Part shown: positions 35,164 through 47,072 of the stretch, piece by piece | How positions within the stretch are numbered: the stretch's first letter is position 1 | Layout of the letters: each line of letters opens with the position of its first letter | Source of the DNA: Rhinopithecus roxellana | Lineage: Eukaryota > Chordata > Mammalia > Primates > Cercopithecidae | NCBI RefSeq assembly: GCF_007565055.1 | Contig: NC_044557.1 | Span: 143,232,993 to 143,296,992 of the forward strand | Direction: 5' to 3' | DNA: 64,000 nucleotides | Program-made: the position numbers and the translations under genes | The notes under the pieces: generated by a model | The model's input: only the letters and a program-made list of their open reading frames with translations | What the model was told of the DNA's origin: nothing | Database searches by the model: none

Positions 35164-36887
35164 GTCTGAAAAGCAAACATATTAACTATTTTAGAAATAC
35201 TACAGTAATCAACAGCCTCAGTGCTGTGGAGACAGGTTTTTCTTGGAAGAGATTAGGGAATGTAATTACTCATGTTTTGAAAGAGTGCTTGCAGCCTTTT
35301 GTATTCACCTTTCATAATGGCTGTGTCATCGTATGATTGACCACTTGTTTAATTTTATTGAATAAATTCACACATAGATGATTTTCAATTGGCAAAAAAA
35401 GTTAAAAACCATGCATAGGGTTTTCTGTTACAAAAGTAATGCACAATCATCACCAACGTACAAGTATTTGTCATATCCAATGTAGATTTACAATAATGGA
35501 GTAATATCTGGTTTACTGATTGGATTGTCTAGCTCATTTTGTATACAATTCCCAGTTACTTGGTCACTATTTTATAAGCTGTTTTGGATACATACGTAAC
35601 TTTGTTTTAAAATGCCTAATTGCTCACTCAAGAATGAATTGCATTCAGTAGCCAGCTAAATGATTCCTACGAAATTTCTATTTGAAGAAAGCCAGTCTTC
35701 CTTGTGACATCAGAAAGACAAACCTTCCACTAAAAAAAGATTAATAAACACAACTCTTTTTAGCAATCAAAAGGATACTATATTTGTTGGTCTGATCTTT
35801 AACACTTTGGCCTAGTACATTTTTATTTGTTCAATATGTGATCCAAGTAAACATAGCCATCTTACGCTTTATGATTTTTGAAGGTTCTCGACATACTCAC
35901 CCAATCTAAAGACTGACCTCATATAGACATCTGGCTCATTGAAAGCTACTTACAAACAAAAATAATAATACAGGCTGTCTTGGAATAGGCCAGCCAGAAT
36001 ATCACCACAGTTTGATCAGTTTTAGTTTTTTTTTTTTTTTCCCAGAATACCTATTTTTAAAACTTCTTTTCAAAAATATGCCTGTATGTTGTTTAATTTT
36101 CTGTATTACTGGGATAAATAATTTTGGAGGGAAAAACCTACTATATTTTCATTAAATGGTGTAACAAGCTGTAAAGAGAGATCACAGTATTTATCAAGGT
36201 ATGTGAATTCGTCAAATGAAGCTGCTATTGGCTTCTGCATATTGTTTGTACAAACTGTGTCTTACTTCACTTTTATTTTAATATTTAATATTCTGGTATT
36301 TTTCTTTCCCATTTAAGAGTGTCCTGACCATCATCATCTTTTTAAATTCTTCTGTGTCATTTCGATTACCTATATATTCTTGCCATTCTTCACTTTCTTC
36401 CGTATCCTCATGAGTTTTAACCAGCAGTTTTTATTTGTTTGTTTTGGCTTTTGAAGTTTCTACTGTGACATATAGGAGAGTTTGGGACATTTTCAGTTCT
36501 GCCAGTCTTATCCCTTTCAGTTTACAGTTTGAGTTTCCACTAGGCTGCTTCCTTCTTATTATTTGAATTTTAACATGAACATAGATCTGAAGAAATATCC
36601 CAAATTCATCTGAAATTAAGGCATACAGAAGAGCAATTCAAATGCATTTAAATGGTTACAATGTTGCATTGCTGTATGAAGCTGCATTACTGTTTAATCA
36701 AATCTTCTGCTATACACCTTGACTAATTATGAATGATTGAGCTCAGGAGTTTTTATCACAGGATCATTTGTGTCAGTAACTATTTTGTACATTGTTTCCT
36801 CTGGAACCACCAGACTTTGTTAAGACAAGATGAATTAAGATACTCTGAGATACAAGGCAATGTGCTAAGTTGTGTATGGCATATGAC
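35164..36887. other. AT-rich repeat-poor stretch
   Basis: 1.7 kb of strongly AT-rich sequence with T14 at about 36027-36040. No gene or confident repeat; 35340-35470 loosely resembles old L1 UTR sequence. Confidence 0.45.
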
Positions 36888-37204
36888 TTTTTTTTTTTTT
36901 TTTTTTTTTTGGAGACAGAGTCTCACTGTGTCACCCAGGCTAGAGTGCAGTGGCGTGAGATTTTGGCTCACTGCAATCTCCACCTCCTGAGTTCAAGCAA
37001 TTCTCCTGCTGCAGCGTCCCTAGCAGTAGGGATTATAGGCACGTGTCACGTGTCACCATGCCAGGCTAATTTTTTTGTATTTTTAGTAGAGACGGAGTTT
37101 CATCATGTCAGCCAGGCTGGTCTCAAACTCCTGGCTTTAAGTGATCCATTCACCTTGGCCTCCCAAAGTGCTGGGATTACAGACATGAGCCACCACGCCC
37201 GGCC
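36888..37204 (-). mobile_element. Full-length Alu
   Basis: T23 head, then ggagacagagtctcactgtg to caccacgcccggcc. Contains a small local duplication of cacgtgt near 37040. Likely diverged target duplication atggcatatgactt / aaggcacataactt. Confidence 0.95.
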
Positions 37205-39489
37205 ATAAGGCACATAACTTTGCACACAGACTCACTCCCTGTTTGTAGTACTGGCATAGGTCTGTGCTCTACACACATGAGAAGCCTGAACAAGTCATTT
37301 CACTGATGTCCATTAACAAAGAAAAATATTGTATGGGACTTTTATTGTTTTAGACAGTGGATGATGGAGTCTGACAGGAGAGCTCTTCCGTTTTGAGCAG
37401 GTGTTGTTGAAAATAGAATCCTCTACTTAGCTTTGTACATGTCTGATGATAGGGAGAATTGTCCACAGACCAGTTTTGGTCTCCACATGTTGTATACTAG
37501 CTTCTCTTCCACTATCCAGCCGTACAAGTGCCAGTACACAGGCCACGTCCTGATCACAATATGACCTGGCCCTGCACAATCACATCACTGCAGGGCAGGT
37601 CAGCATGGGGGCCACAGTATGGAATCTACTCCATACTGGGACAGCTAGGAGTAACTTAACCCTACACAACAGTGACTGTGAATCTCACAAATACATCCCA
37701 CAAAACCCAGTTAACTGGATCCTTCATTTAACTTCCTCTTAGATGGAGCCTCGAAACGCCTGTGATCTCCAAACACACTCAAGGCAAGAAGAAGGATGGA
37801 GGGAAGGCAGAAGTGGACAGAGACAGAGGTGTTGAACAATCATGCTTAAGATATCTCTAAAAAAATTGTTTGCATTTAAGAACATCAGACCATGTGAGCA
37901 CATTGCTAAGCCCTTCCCTGGGGTCTTGGGAAAGGCCCATGCAACCGAAGGGCCCTGAAATAGAAGCTTTATCAGCTGCACAGCAAGTCAGCTTCTAATT
38001 TATTTCAACACCAAGCCAGGGTTCCAGGACATGGCCCCCATATCTCCATTCTCTTCTGTGTCAAGGTCTGTTCCATGCCCACCAACTGGGCTCCTTATCC
38101 AGATGTGGGCACTTGTGGCCTCCCCTTTATTCAGGAGTGTTCAGCAGAACTGAGATGCCCTTTTATCAAGTCCTTCCTCATTCTCAACTTCTCCCAGATG
38201 ATCTGCTGCGTCCTCATGAAAACCTGTCTCCTCCTGAGACAAGGCTTCCTCACCTGTACTCCCTACTTCTCGTTGTCTCGGTTCCTTGCTGTGAATTATA
38301 GAAGAAACTATCTTTGAGTGAGTAAAGAATATGAAAAGTTAAACAAGTTTTATTAGGCAAAAATCAAAGTGACAGTGAATGGGAATCAAGAATATACACA
38401 AACTTTGTATGTTGACAGTGATAGAAAAACGTCCTAGTGTAGGATGCTATGCTAATGATAGCATGGATAACTTGGAACTGATTCCGGAAAGGGTATCAAA
38501 ACATCAGAGTCGATGACGTAAGACAAACCCAGGAGAATTTTTAACCCAGTTGTGACTTACAAACCCAGAAGTATTTTTAGCTCAGTTTGGGTGTGGATGT
38601 GACAGCTGCCTTTCAACAACTGTTACGTGTACCTACAAGGACGGAGTGAATAAGGTAGCTGGGCGCAAAGCAATCTAAATTAAACCAACTAAGTCAAATT
38701 AAGTAAAAGATAATGAGAGCCAGATGTTGTGAAACTCCATTAGGCTATGGAAATCTCCCAGAAGAGATGCAAGTAACATCATTACTCAGAACCAAGAAAA
38801 TAGTATTATCACTGAACGTGTTATGAGTAACTTCAGGATGCTTCTTCCAGGGAACTAACCGGAGGCCCACACATGTTTCCTGTTTCTCTGTGGTCCTTGT
38901 TTACCCAATGCTAAATTATGAGCACAAATTTCTTCATTAATATAATACTTAAAAACAAAGACTATTGCCTAAAGAGTTCAATCACTTAAAGCCCTACTTT
39001 TTTTAAAAAAAAATGTGTCATCTCATAGAATAACTGAATTTCCCATAAAAGCCAATTCATTTTGATGCTGTACAATGAAGCCTGTCAAACTGGAAAGAAA
39101 GAGACAAGAGCAGGGAAGACAGGTTTCATCTAGGAAGCTTACTCTAATTAGTTAATAGCATTTGCTCGGGGCTGTGAGGGGAGAAGGGTTTTGAGGAAAA
39201 TAATATCATGATCCATCAGTGATGTCTGCCACGGTGTGGGATAAGCCAGCAACAACTTGTCTGCCATTTGCAAAACTCTCTTAGACCAGAGCTAGAGGTC
39301 AGCTAACCACAGACTCATCAGAATCCAAGAGGCCCCAGGCAGCGTAGACACAGCCCTGGAGCTGAGGCTTTCTGCTCCTCCCTTAAAAGATTCCGCCAGC
39401 ATCAAAGAAACTAGGAAGCCATGTTTAAGGGCCCACTCTCTTAGTCTGTGAAGGTCATGACTGTACCCTCTGGCTTTTGGGAATGCTCT
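37205..39489. other. Repeat-poor stretch, no gene recognised
   Basis: 2.3 kb with no repeat that I can name, among the longest such stretches in the window. Frames at 37739-37981 (-) and 38075-38317 (+) have no recognisable domains. Confidence 0.45.
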
Positions 39490-39640
39490 TGGAGGCCATT
39501 TGGCACAACCGTGTCATTTTAATTATGAGGAAGCTGAGGCCAGAGAAGCTATTTCACCCATCTGTGGCCATAAGACAACTTAGAGGGAGACTCGGGACTA
39601 GAACCAAGGTCCCCTGGCTCCCAGACCTGTGACCTGAAGT
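39490..39640 (-). mobile_element. MIR-like fragment
   Basis: ttaattatgaggaagctgag followed by gactagaaccaaggtcccct matches the reverse-complement MIR core in order, but is weak. Confidence 0.45.
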
Positions 39641-40919
39641 TCTATGGGAACAGCTGGTCCCTTTCTCTCCTGCTCTGCAGCACTGCTCCCAGGTCCTGGG
39701 TAGCCACATGATACTAGTCTTAAAGCTGTGTGGGTACCTGTCAATCTCTGACCTGTTGTTGGCCACCAACTTCAAAGGTTGTATTCTTGCTTCCTTTTGG
39801 GGTCTGTGGTCAGTCTTCTCTTGTTCTTCAGGATCAGTGGCTCACTGGACACCTTAATTCAGGAGATAACAACAATGGTGGCTCCTGAAATGCCCCATCA
39901 AAGCCCACGTGGGCTATAGTGTTCTTCGTGATGTAAAAGCCATAAAACAAAACGTGCTTGACTGGGGTCTAGAGAACCCTGAACAAGCCTCAATATTCCT
40001 TTCTGGTCTGTTGGTGACAAGAGCCAGCCAAGGGCAGATATGAGTCAGACTCTGGTGTAAGGTACCTCCCAGTGAACTTGCTCTGCCTGTTAGAGGCCCA
40101 GGGACAGCAAAGAGAAGCTTCCCCTGCCTTGCTCTGGGCATGATCACTTTGCAGAGGACAATCTAATCCCTTTCAACTTGACTTGTTTTCATTTGTGCTT
40201 TTTTTTCCCCTCTTCCTATCAAGGCTCCTAAGGACATCTGACAGCCTGATAACAACCACTTTAAGGTTCATCAAGACCCAGACAAAACAGAATTTCACAT
40301 CAGCAGAAAGCCGAGCAAATCCTGTCTTCTTTCCGGGACTGACATGTTTAGTCACACACCCTTATAAATTTTCTTCTTGGTTTTGCTTACTTGTGTGCCA
40401 TGGCCAGGGTCCAAGGCCAGGGAGATGCTCAGCAGGCTGCTCCAGTGGGAGGAGTTTGATGCTGCCCGGCTTTTCCCCTCTTGCAAGGACACACACCATT
40501 CCTGGAGCAAAGCTTCAGACATTGTTTTCTTAATACATGAAGTAGCTTTGGCTTGACTGCAAGGACAGTGTTGCTCTGGCAATAACTGGTATTGTACCAA
40601 ATGAACATGAAACTCAATATAGCAGCATGGTCTTCTCCATCCTTGGACCATTTAAGCATAGTGTTCCATTATTGGAACACTAAACATGTGGGAGTTATTT
40701 ATATCCTACTGCTCAAGGTCATCGCCAAGGTCTGATTGCAAAAATTCAAAAAATTGCAACCTCAGGCATAAATGGGTTAGAGCCTCTTATTTTCAGAGTG
40801 CCTGAGCAAAACAGCAACTATTCTTCCAAGGCTTGTTGGATTTGCACGTATATACCTAGGCCTCTGTGAAGGGGTCTGTGTTACTGCGTCGTTATCCAAT
40901 AGTCAAAAAGGATACATCC
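39641..40919. other. No recognisable feature
   Basis: Unique-looking sequence. Overlapping frames at 40183-40533 (+) and 40352-40659 (-) share the same bases and have no recognisable product. Confidence 0.45.
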
Positions 40920-41010
40920 AGCTTCTCATGTAAAGCACTTATCATAGCATCTGGCACATGGTAAGCGTTCAGTACAGTTAACCATTCATATAATTATTAT
41001 AACTTGCATT
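40920..41010 (+). mobile_element. MIR 3' fragment
   Basis: gtaaagcacttatcatagca then ctggcacatggtaagcgttc is the sense MIR 3' part. Confidence 0.65.
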
Positions 41011-41380
41011 GTGTAAGTAGCACCATGCTATAGTGTGCAGTACTATATGGCTTAGTCTTAATAAGAGCTGGCATACTATAGAAGTTTATAGCTATTAAAT
41101 AATTTTCAATCATAATTCCACTTAATCCTCAGAAAAATAGCTTAAACTGCACCTCTACATACAATTTTCTCCATTGATTCCCATCTATTCCTTCTCTGAA
41201 CTACCACAGCGCTGAATTTGCCTCTGTTTGTTCCCTCTCCCCCACTTAACACACACAGCCCTGGGAACTACACCCTCTCCTCCTCTGCTCTGCTCTGGGT
41301 CCCAGGAAGTGGCATCCCCCAGACTCCCCTGCTGGCTGGGAGGCACTAGCCGGAGATTAGAGATGTAGCAGTCAGGGTTG
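41011..41380. other. No confident feature
   Basis: gctgggaggcactagccgga near 41335 recalls an interspersed repeat, but I cannot assign it. Confidence 0.4.
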
Positions 41381-41721
41381 TCCAGAGAAACAAAACTAGT
41401 ATGAAGAGATGTCTTAAAAGGAATTGGTTCATTTGATTATGGAGGCTGACAGGTCCCAAGATCTGCACAGTAAGTCAGCAAGCTGGAACCCCAGGAGAGC
41501 TGATGGTGAATTGCCAGGCTAAGGGCTGGCAGCTTAGAGACCCAGGAAGAGCCAATATCCCAGTTCAAGTCCAAAGGTAGTAGAAATGTTGATGTTTCAG
41601 CTCAAAGGTCATCAGGCAGGAAGAATATTTTTTTACTTGGAGAGGGTCCAACTTTTTGTTCTTTTCAGGCTTTTGACTGATTGGATGAGGCCTGCTCACA
41701 TAAGAAAAGGCAACCTTCTAG

Positions 41722-42028
41722 GGCCGGGTGTGGTGGCTCACGCCTGTAATCCCAGCACTTTGGGAGGTCAACGTGGGCAGATCATGAGGTCAGGAGATCG
41801 AGACCATCCTGCCTAACACGGTGAAACCCCATCTCTACTAAAAAAATAAAAAATCAGCCAGGTGTGGTGGCAGGCGCCTGTAGTCCCAGCTACTCGGGAG
41901 GCTGAGGCAGGAGAATGGCATGAACCTGGGAGGTGGAGCTTGCAGTGAGCAGAGATCACGCCACTGTACTCCAGCCTGGGCAACAGAGCAAGACTCTGTC
42001 TCAAAAAAAAAAAAAAAAGAAAAGAAAA
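41722..42028 (+). mobile_element. Full-length AluY-like element
   Basis: Starts ggccgggtgtggtggctcac, with AluY-type bases (tgagaatggcatgaacctgg written as ggagaatggcatgaacc). Target duplication caaccttct on both sides (41711-41719 and 42038-42046), with nine G between the A-tail and the downstream copy. Confidence 0.95.
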
Positions 42029-42083
42029 GGGGGGGGGCAACCTTCTTTGTTCAGTTACCAATATAAATGTTAATTGCATCCAA

Positions 42084-42285
42084 AAACACCCTCCCAGAAA
42101 TACTGACAATAATGTTTAACCAAATATCTGGGCACCTTATGGCCCAATCAGGTTAGTGCATAAAATTAGTCATCACAGAGGGTAGAAATACCTCCTGGAA
42201 ATACTCAGAATAATGTTTAACCAAATATCTGGGCACCTTATGACCCAATCAGGTTACTACATAAAATTAGTCATCACAGAGGGTA
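42084..42285 (+). repeat. 101-bp tandem duplication
   Basis: The block with ataatgtttaaccaaatatc ... taaaattagtcatcacagag occurs at about 42084-42184 and again, a few bases different, at about 42185-42285. The offset is 101 across the whole unit. Confidence 0.9.
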
Positions 42286-43639
42286 AAGGACAGAAAGGTC
42301 TCAGCATTTCTTTCCTTCTGCCTCCCTGCTTTGGGTGCAGCATCTCCGAAAGCGGCCGTGTTTCTCTAGGATGACAGATCCAGTGGAACAGCCCCCACTG
42401 CAGGCTCCAGCTCTATTTATTCATTTCCTACCATGGTAATAGTTCCCTTTCTTATTAATCTTTGGGCACCTGAGCAACCTTTGTTGATCTTTAACCCAGC
42501 ACACACCTGAATGATCCCATCCTTCAAGCCTCTTCATCTGAATCTTTCGGGTGAATGTTTCCTCCTGAGACTCAGAGACACAGCAATATTCATCCTTCTC
42601 TCCATTTTATAATTATAATAGAAATACATGTTTGTTGTGGAAACTTTCGAAAATAAAGAATACATTTTTAAAAATCAACCCAAATCCTACTAAAAGGAGA
42701 TCACCATTATTGACCCATTATCTCCTATTGGTGTGTGTGTGATGGAGGACCCTTATAGAAACAGCTTGCTGTTGTTGTCTGTCTCATTTCTTTAAACATT
42801 CTTCAAGAGCAATTTTTAATGGCTGCTTGTTATTCTATGATATTTATAACTCTCTTATGGCACTTGGATTATAAATTGTTTTGTGCCCCTAGAAGATATT
42901 CATAGAAACCAATTTGCCATTCAGCTAGCTTCATACTTTGCACATTAATGTCATTTATGTAAAGCCACATCACTCACCACACCCTGTCAAAGACATTAAA
43001 TGGTTTACAGAGATAAATAAAATATAGCAAGAGAACATACACTTAAAGTATATGAGAGTAAAAGAGAAAATAAGCATAAGCATAGTAAAATGAGATGAAG
43101 CCAAGACTGGGGTTAAAAATCCACTAACGCACGCCAAGAATCTCATACTCTTATTAGAAGTTGGCCACAAACTTGGCTGTAAGTCCATTCAAAGAGGAAA
43201 ACATCAGTAGTTACTCAATCAGAGTTTCCATAAAATAAAAACAATCCAGTTACTTGGGAGTAGTCTTGACAAATGGCATAACGTCGTCTTCAATATCCCT
43301 ACTGCCAAGGCCAAGAGGGGATTTTTATGGAGTTGTTTCTTATCAAATCTGCCTATATAAGCCGAGGTTATTGTGCCAAACTGCAAGTCAGGAAAAGCAA
43401 TTCTACCAGAGCCCTGGGGAGATGCATTCCTGGTATAGAGCTCTTCATCTGGCTTAAGCTAGGAGTGGAATTCAGAGACTGTAGACAAAAGGATGGTTTG
43501 CATATTCTTCAGGAAAATATCCATGCTGGGTCTCTTTACAATATCTATAGATCTATACCTATTATATTAAGTAGCAGAGTTCTGGCTCCAGCAACATGGT
43601 TATTTGAACTAAACTGGACTCCGTCCCTTCTAGAAACAT
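42286..43639. other. No gene; possible old L1 piece at 42600-42960
   Basis: 42600-42960 (gagatcaccattattgaccc, ggctgcttgttattctatga) loosely resembles an old L1M UTR. Frames 43254-43457 and 43327-43692 overlap and have no known product. Confidence 0.35.
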
Positions 43640-44329
43640 TTAAAATACCACAGAAAATTAAAACACATAGTCAAAATCGAAAGAACAGATGAACAGTCTC
43701 TAGGTATCAGCAACAGCAAGAAAGATCTCAGGCAGAGGGATTAGGATTACCAGCCACCTCTCATGGCCCAGGGAGACATGAAACCACAATACAGATCCAA
43801 AAGGGTGAGGTTTTAATATGTCAAGAGGGGAATTTGGTGTGATCTCAGGCCTCTGCAAAGTAGGGAACTGAGACTGGAAAGTTCTGTAGGCAGCTAAGTC
43901 CCTGGAAAGGACTAGAAAAGCTATTATTAGCCCATCACTGATTAGGGCTCTGATTTAAAGGTAAAACATCAGATAAACAAACAAACAAAAATGATCCTAC
44001 AGAAATGAAATACCAGTTTCAAGACACTTGCAACTGTAGAGTCTTGATTTACCCAATCATAGCTGCAAAGTTCCCATAAATATGGTTCCCAAACCAGTGA
44101 AACCCGCAGAACATTTGGCAAAAGAAAATGCAAAACAAATCTGCAGGGACATTTTCCCTGCCCGGGCTCCTGGGACACCCACAGGAACAAACGACTTCAG
44201 TTGAGGATGAGCTCACAGTAAAAAAACATATAAACCACAAGACAAACAAAAAACTGAACCACATAAGGGAAGTCAGCAGATATAAAAATACAGAAAAAAA
44301 TAGCTGCTCCCCACCACACTGAACTATTT

Positions 44330-44818
44330 GGGCTGCGGGGGATGTTGGAGGTGGTGGGATTCTCTTGCATCTTTGTAGATCTCAAGACCTCAGAGATCTT
44401 GGGCTGTTTAGGTGAAGATGGTGGCACAGGTTCAGGAAGAAAGAAGGAACTCCTCAAAAGCCCTTTATTTCAGAGTTTCCACTTTCACTAGTTTAAAATA
44501 ATGTTACAAAGTGAACTGAGCCATGAACCCAAGTCAGAAAGCTAGAGAGCCCTGAAGTTCTCACCAAATGTATGGACATAGGCAAGTTTCCTCACTTCCT
44601 CAGTCTAAACCACCTACTTACCATCTATTTACCAACCCCAAAACGTAGGCAGTTACTAGAATCCTTCCAGAATCACAGAAAGCAGGGCAGATGGGGCTGT
44701 GCCGATTGACAAGAGATGAGCTCTGAGGTTCTGCAGTGAGCAGGTCTATGCAAATCTACCCCCAAATTCTGAGGAAGCTGGGAGGCCAAAGAAAAAGCTG
44801 ACAAATCCAGTTTCTTAG
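44330..44818 (+). repeat. Duplicated block, copy 1 (parts A then B)
   Basis: Part A (44330-44612) is the reverse complement of 46789-47072. Part B (44625-44818) matches 47450-47673 in the same orientation. A contains a run of 109 bases (44338-44446) identical to its inverted partner. The block contains no repeat family I can name. Confidence 0.9.
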
Positions 44819-44979
44819 AAACTATTAAAAGGGGCCTACATAATAACTATGTTTAAATGATTAAAAATTCTGAGAGAGAATAGAAACAAGGCTGACAAAT
44901 CTAGTTTCTTAGAAACTATTAAAAGGGGCCTACATAAGGACTATATTTAAATGATTAAAAATTATGAGAGAGAATAGAA
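44797..44979 (+). repeat. 94-bp tandem duplication
   Basis: gctgacaaatccagtttctt through tgagagagaatagaa recurs 94 bases later with a handful of differences. The first unit starts at the end of part B. Confidence 0.9.
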
Positions 44980-45184
44980 TCAATATGAAAAATCAGGCCA
45001 GTAAAGAAAAGAGAATCTGTACAGAATTAGAAATAGAAATATAGCTATTGAAGTTAAAAACTCAGAAGATAGGTTAAATGACAGACCTACATCCAATTAA
45101 AGAGAAGAAAGACCCGAGGAAATCTCCCAGAATTCAGTTCAAAGAGACAAAAGGATTCTAAGATACTAAACGACAGGGAGCTCA

Positions 45185-45405
45185 AGATCATATTTAACTT
45201 TACATTTACACAGCACTTATGTGGGCAGCCTCTGTCCTGTTCTTTACAAAGGTCATCTAACTTAATCCTCTTGACAGTCCTCTTTTTCAAATGTAGCTGA
45301 GGTACAAAGAGTTTTATTGACTTACCAAAGACACACAGGTAACCTTGGAGGTGGCAGAGCTTGGGTTGGACGCCAATAATCCACCCTGACTACAGTGCAA
45401 TGAGC
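45185..45405 (-). mobile_element. MIR SINE
   Basis: Reverse complement: acttaatcctcttgacagtc, agctgaggtacaaagagttt, then tggcagagcttgggttggac. Confidence 0.75.
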
Positions 45406-45454
45406 CTCAGAGACCCTACTGCTTCTGTGCTTCTCTCTCTGCTGCCCTAGCCAC

Positions 45455-45815
45455 CTCCTCCTCTCCACAGGACCATTCCTATCAGCATATCATAATGCTC
45501 TTGTATTTCCCAACATTAAAAGAAATGCTTTCTTGACCTTACACCCTCTGTCAGCTACTAATCCCATTATTCTGCTGTTTATCACAACCTAAATTTATAA
45601 ATTTTTACAAAGGCTGTCTTGACTTCCTTACCTACTATTTTCTCTTCAACTCACTCAATTTGTCATCTATCGTATAGCATACTATCTTAGAGAATCTCTC
45701 TCTCAGCTTCAAATTGATATATCTGATTGCCTATTGAATTCTAAATTTAACTTGTATAAAACTTAACTCTTGACCTCCACCTTCCCCATTATATAAATCC
45801 AAAAACATATGAAAG
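45455..45815 (+). mobile_element. L2 LINE ORF2 fragment with internal deletion
   Basis: tcctctccacaggaccattc ... cttgaccttacaccctctgt ... cttcctt, then a jump to tgattgcctattgaattcta and aaaacttaactcttgacctc. These are L2 ORF2 segments in order with the central part missing. No frame is open. Confidence 0.75.
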
Positions 45816-45841
45816 TAAATTATCTCCCCACAAGATGCTTA

Positions 45842-46053
45842 TTTTTTATTTATTTTGAGACAGAGTCTAGCTCTGTTGCCGAGGCTTGAGTGCGGTGGTG
45901 CCATCTCAGCTCACTGCAACCTCTGCCTCCTGGGTTCAAGTGATTCTCCTGCTTCAGCCTCCTGAGTAGCTAGGACTACAGGCACCCACCACCACACTTG
46001 GCTAATTTCTGTATTTTTAGTAGAGATGGGTTTTTGTCATGTTGACCAGGCTG
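45842..46053 (-). mobile_element. 5'-truncated Alu with perfect target duplication
   Basis: Reverse-complement Alu that ends at catgttgaccaggctg, lacking the first ~80 bases of the element. The 11-base target duplication agatgcttatt at 45833-45843 and 46054-46064 is perfect, so the truncation happened at insertion. Confidence 0.95.
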
Positions 46054-46305
46054 AGATGCTTATTGATAACAAAGATAAAATATTACTTTCCCGGCATAAA
46101 TAACTTTAGTCAAGTAAAGTTAATCACCAATAATGTGACAAACAGATCTTCTATGACTCGTGATAAGATGCACTGGGAAGGACACAACATCACTCAGTGT
46201 TCCTCCCAAAAATATATAACCTGAGTTGAATAAAAAGAAACATCAGGCAAACCTAAATTGAAGGACATTTAAAACAAACGAATGGTCTATAGGATTTTTT
46301 ACTTT

Positions 46306-46638
46306 TTATTTTTATTTTTTTGAGATAGAGTCTCACTCTGTCACCCAGGCTGAAGTATAGTGGCATGATCTTGGCTCACTGCAGCCTCCACCTCCTGCGT
46401 TCAAGTGATTCTCATGCCTCAGCCTCCTGAGTACCTGGGACTACAGGCATGCACCACCACACCCAGTTAATTATTTTTTGTAGAGAAGGGGTTTCACCGT
46501 GCTAATTTTTGTGTTTTTAGTAGAGACAAGGTTTCACCATGGTGGCCAGGCTGGTCTCGAACTCCTAACCTCAAGTGATCTACCCACCTCAGCCTCCCAA
46601 AATATTGGGATTATAGGCATGAGCCACCATGCCTGGCC
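46306..46638 (-). mobile_element. Full-length Alu with internal duplication
   Basis: Complete reverse-complement element. In the middle the stretch taatt...ttttgtagagaaggggtttcaccgtg is followed at once by a second version, taatttttgtgtttttagta...aggtttcaccatg. Confidence 0.95.
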
Positions 46639-46788
46639 TTTATTCCAGTTTTACCTATACCTGATGCTCCACACCGATATGGGGCTGTAGTCCTGCGACA
46701 TTTTCACAAACGCGATTTCATTCTGAGCCTCAAAGCCCTCCTACAAGAGGAAGGGTAAGAATTATCCTCTCCATTCGGTAGATGAGGT

Positions 46789-47072
46789 GATTTAGACTGA
46801 GGTGATGAGGAAACTTGCCTATGTCTGTATATTTGGTGAGAACTTCAGGGCTCTCTAGCTTTCTGACTTGGGCTCACGGCTCAGTTCATTTTGTAACATT
46901 ATTTTAAAACAGTAAAAGTGGGAACTCCAACATAAAGGGTTTTCGAGGAGTTTCTTCTTTCTTCCTGAACCTGTGCCACCATCTTCACCTAAACAGCCCA
47001 AGATCTCTGAGGTCTTGAGATCTACAAAGATGCAAGAGAATCCCACCACCTCCAACATCCCCAACAGCCCAA
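46789..47072 (-). repeat. Duplicated block, copy 2 part A (inverted)
   Basis: Reverse complement of 44330-44612. Identical over 46954-47062; the rest differs at scattered positions. The left edge overlaps a MIR-like stretch (about 46740-46830). No protein family recognised in the conserved frame on the minus strand (46855-47079). Confidence 0.9.

Larger units (their letters stand above)
41381..42285 (+). mobile_element. Interspersed element of the 'gggttctccagag' type, holding an Alu
   Basis: Outer sequence is cagggttgtccagagaaaca, then attatggaggctgacaggtc, ctgattggatgaggcctgct, [Alu], gttaattgcatccaaaaaca, and finally ataaaattagtcatcacaga. This is a common mammalian interspersed repeat, probably LTR-class; name not settled. 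Its 3' 101 bases are present twice in tandem. Confidence 0.6.
43640..45180 (+). mobile_element. Ancient L1M 5' region/ORF1 fossil, interrupted
   Basis: 44080-44310 and 44985-45170 resemble the 5' UTR/ORF1 part of old mammalian L1 (gaagttaaaaactcagaaga, ttcaaagagacaaaaggatt). The block 44330-44818 interrupts it. Sense orientation, highly mutated, no coding potential. Confidence 0.5.
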
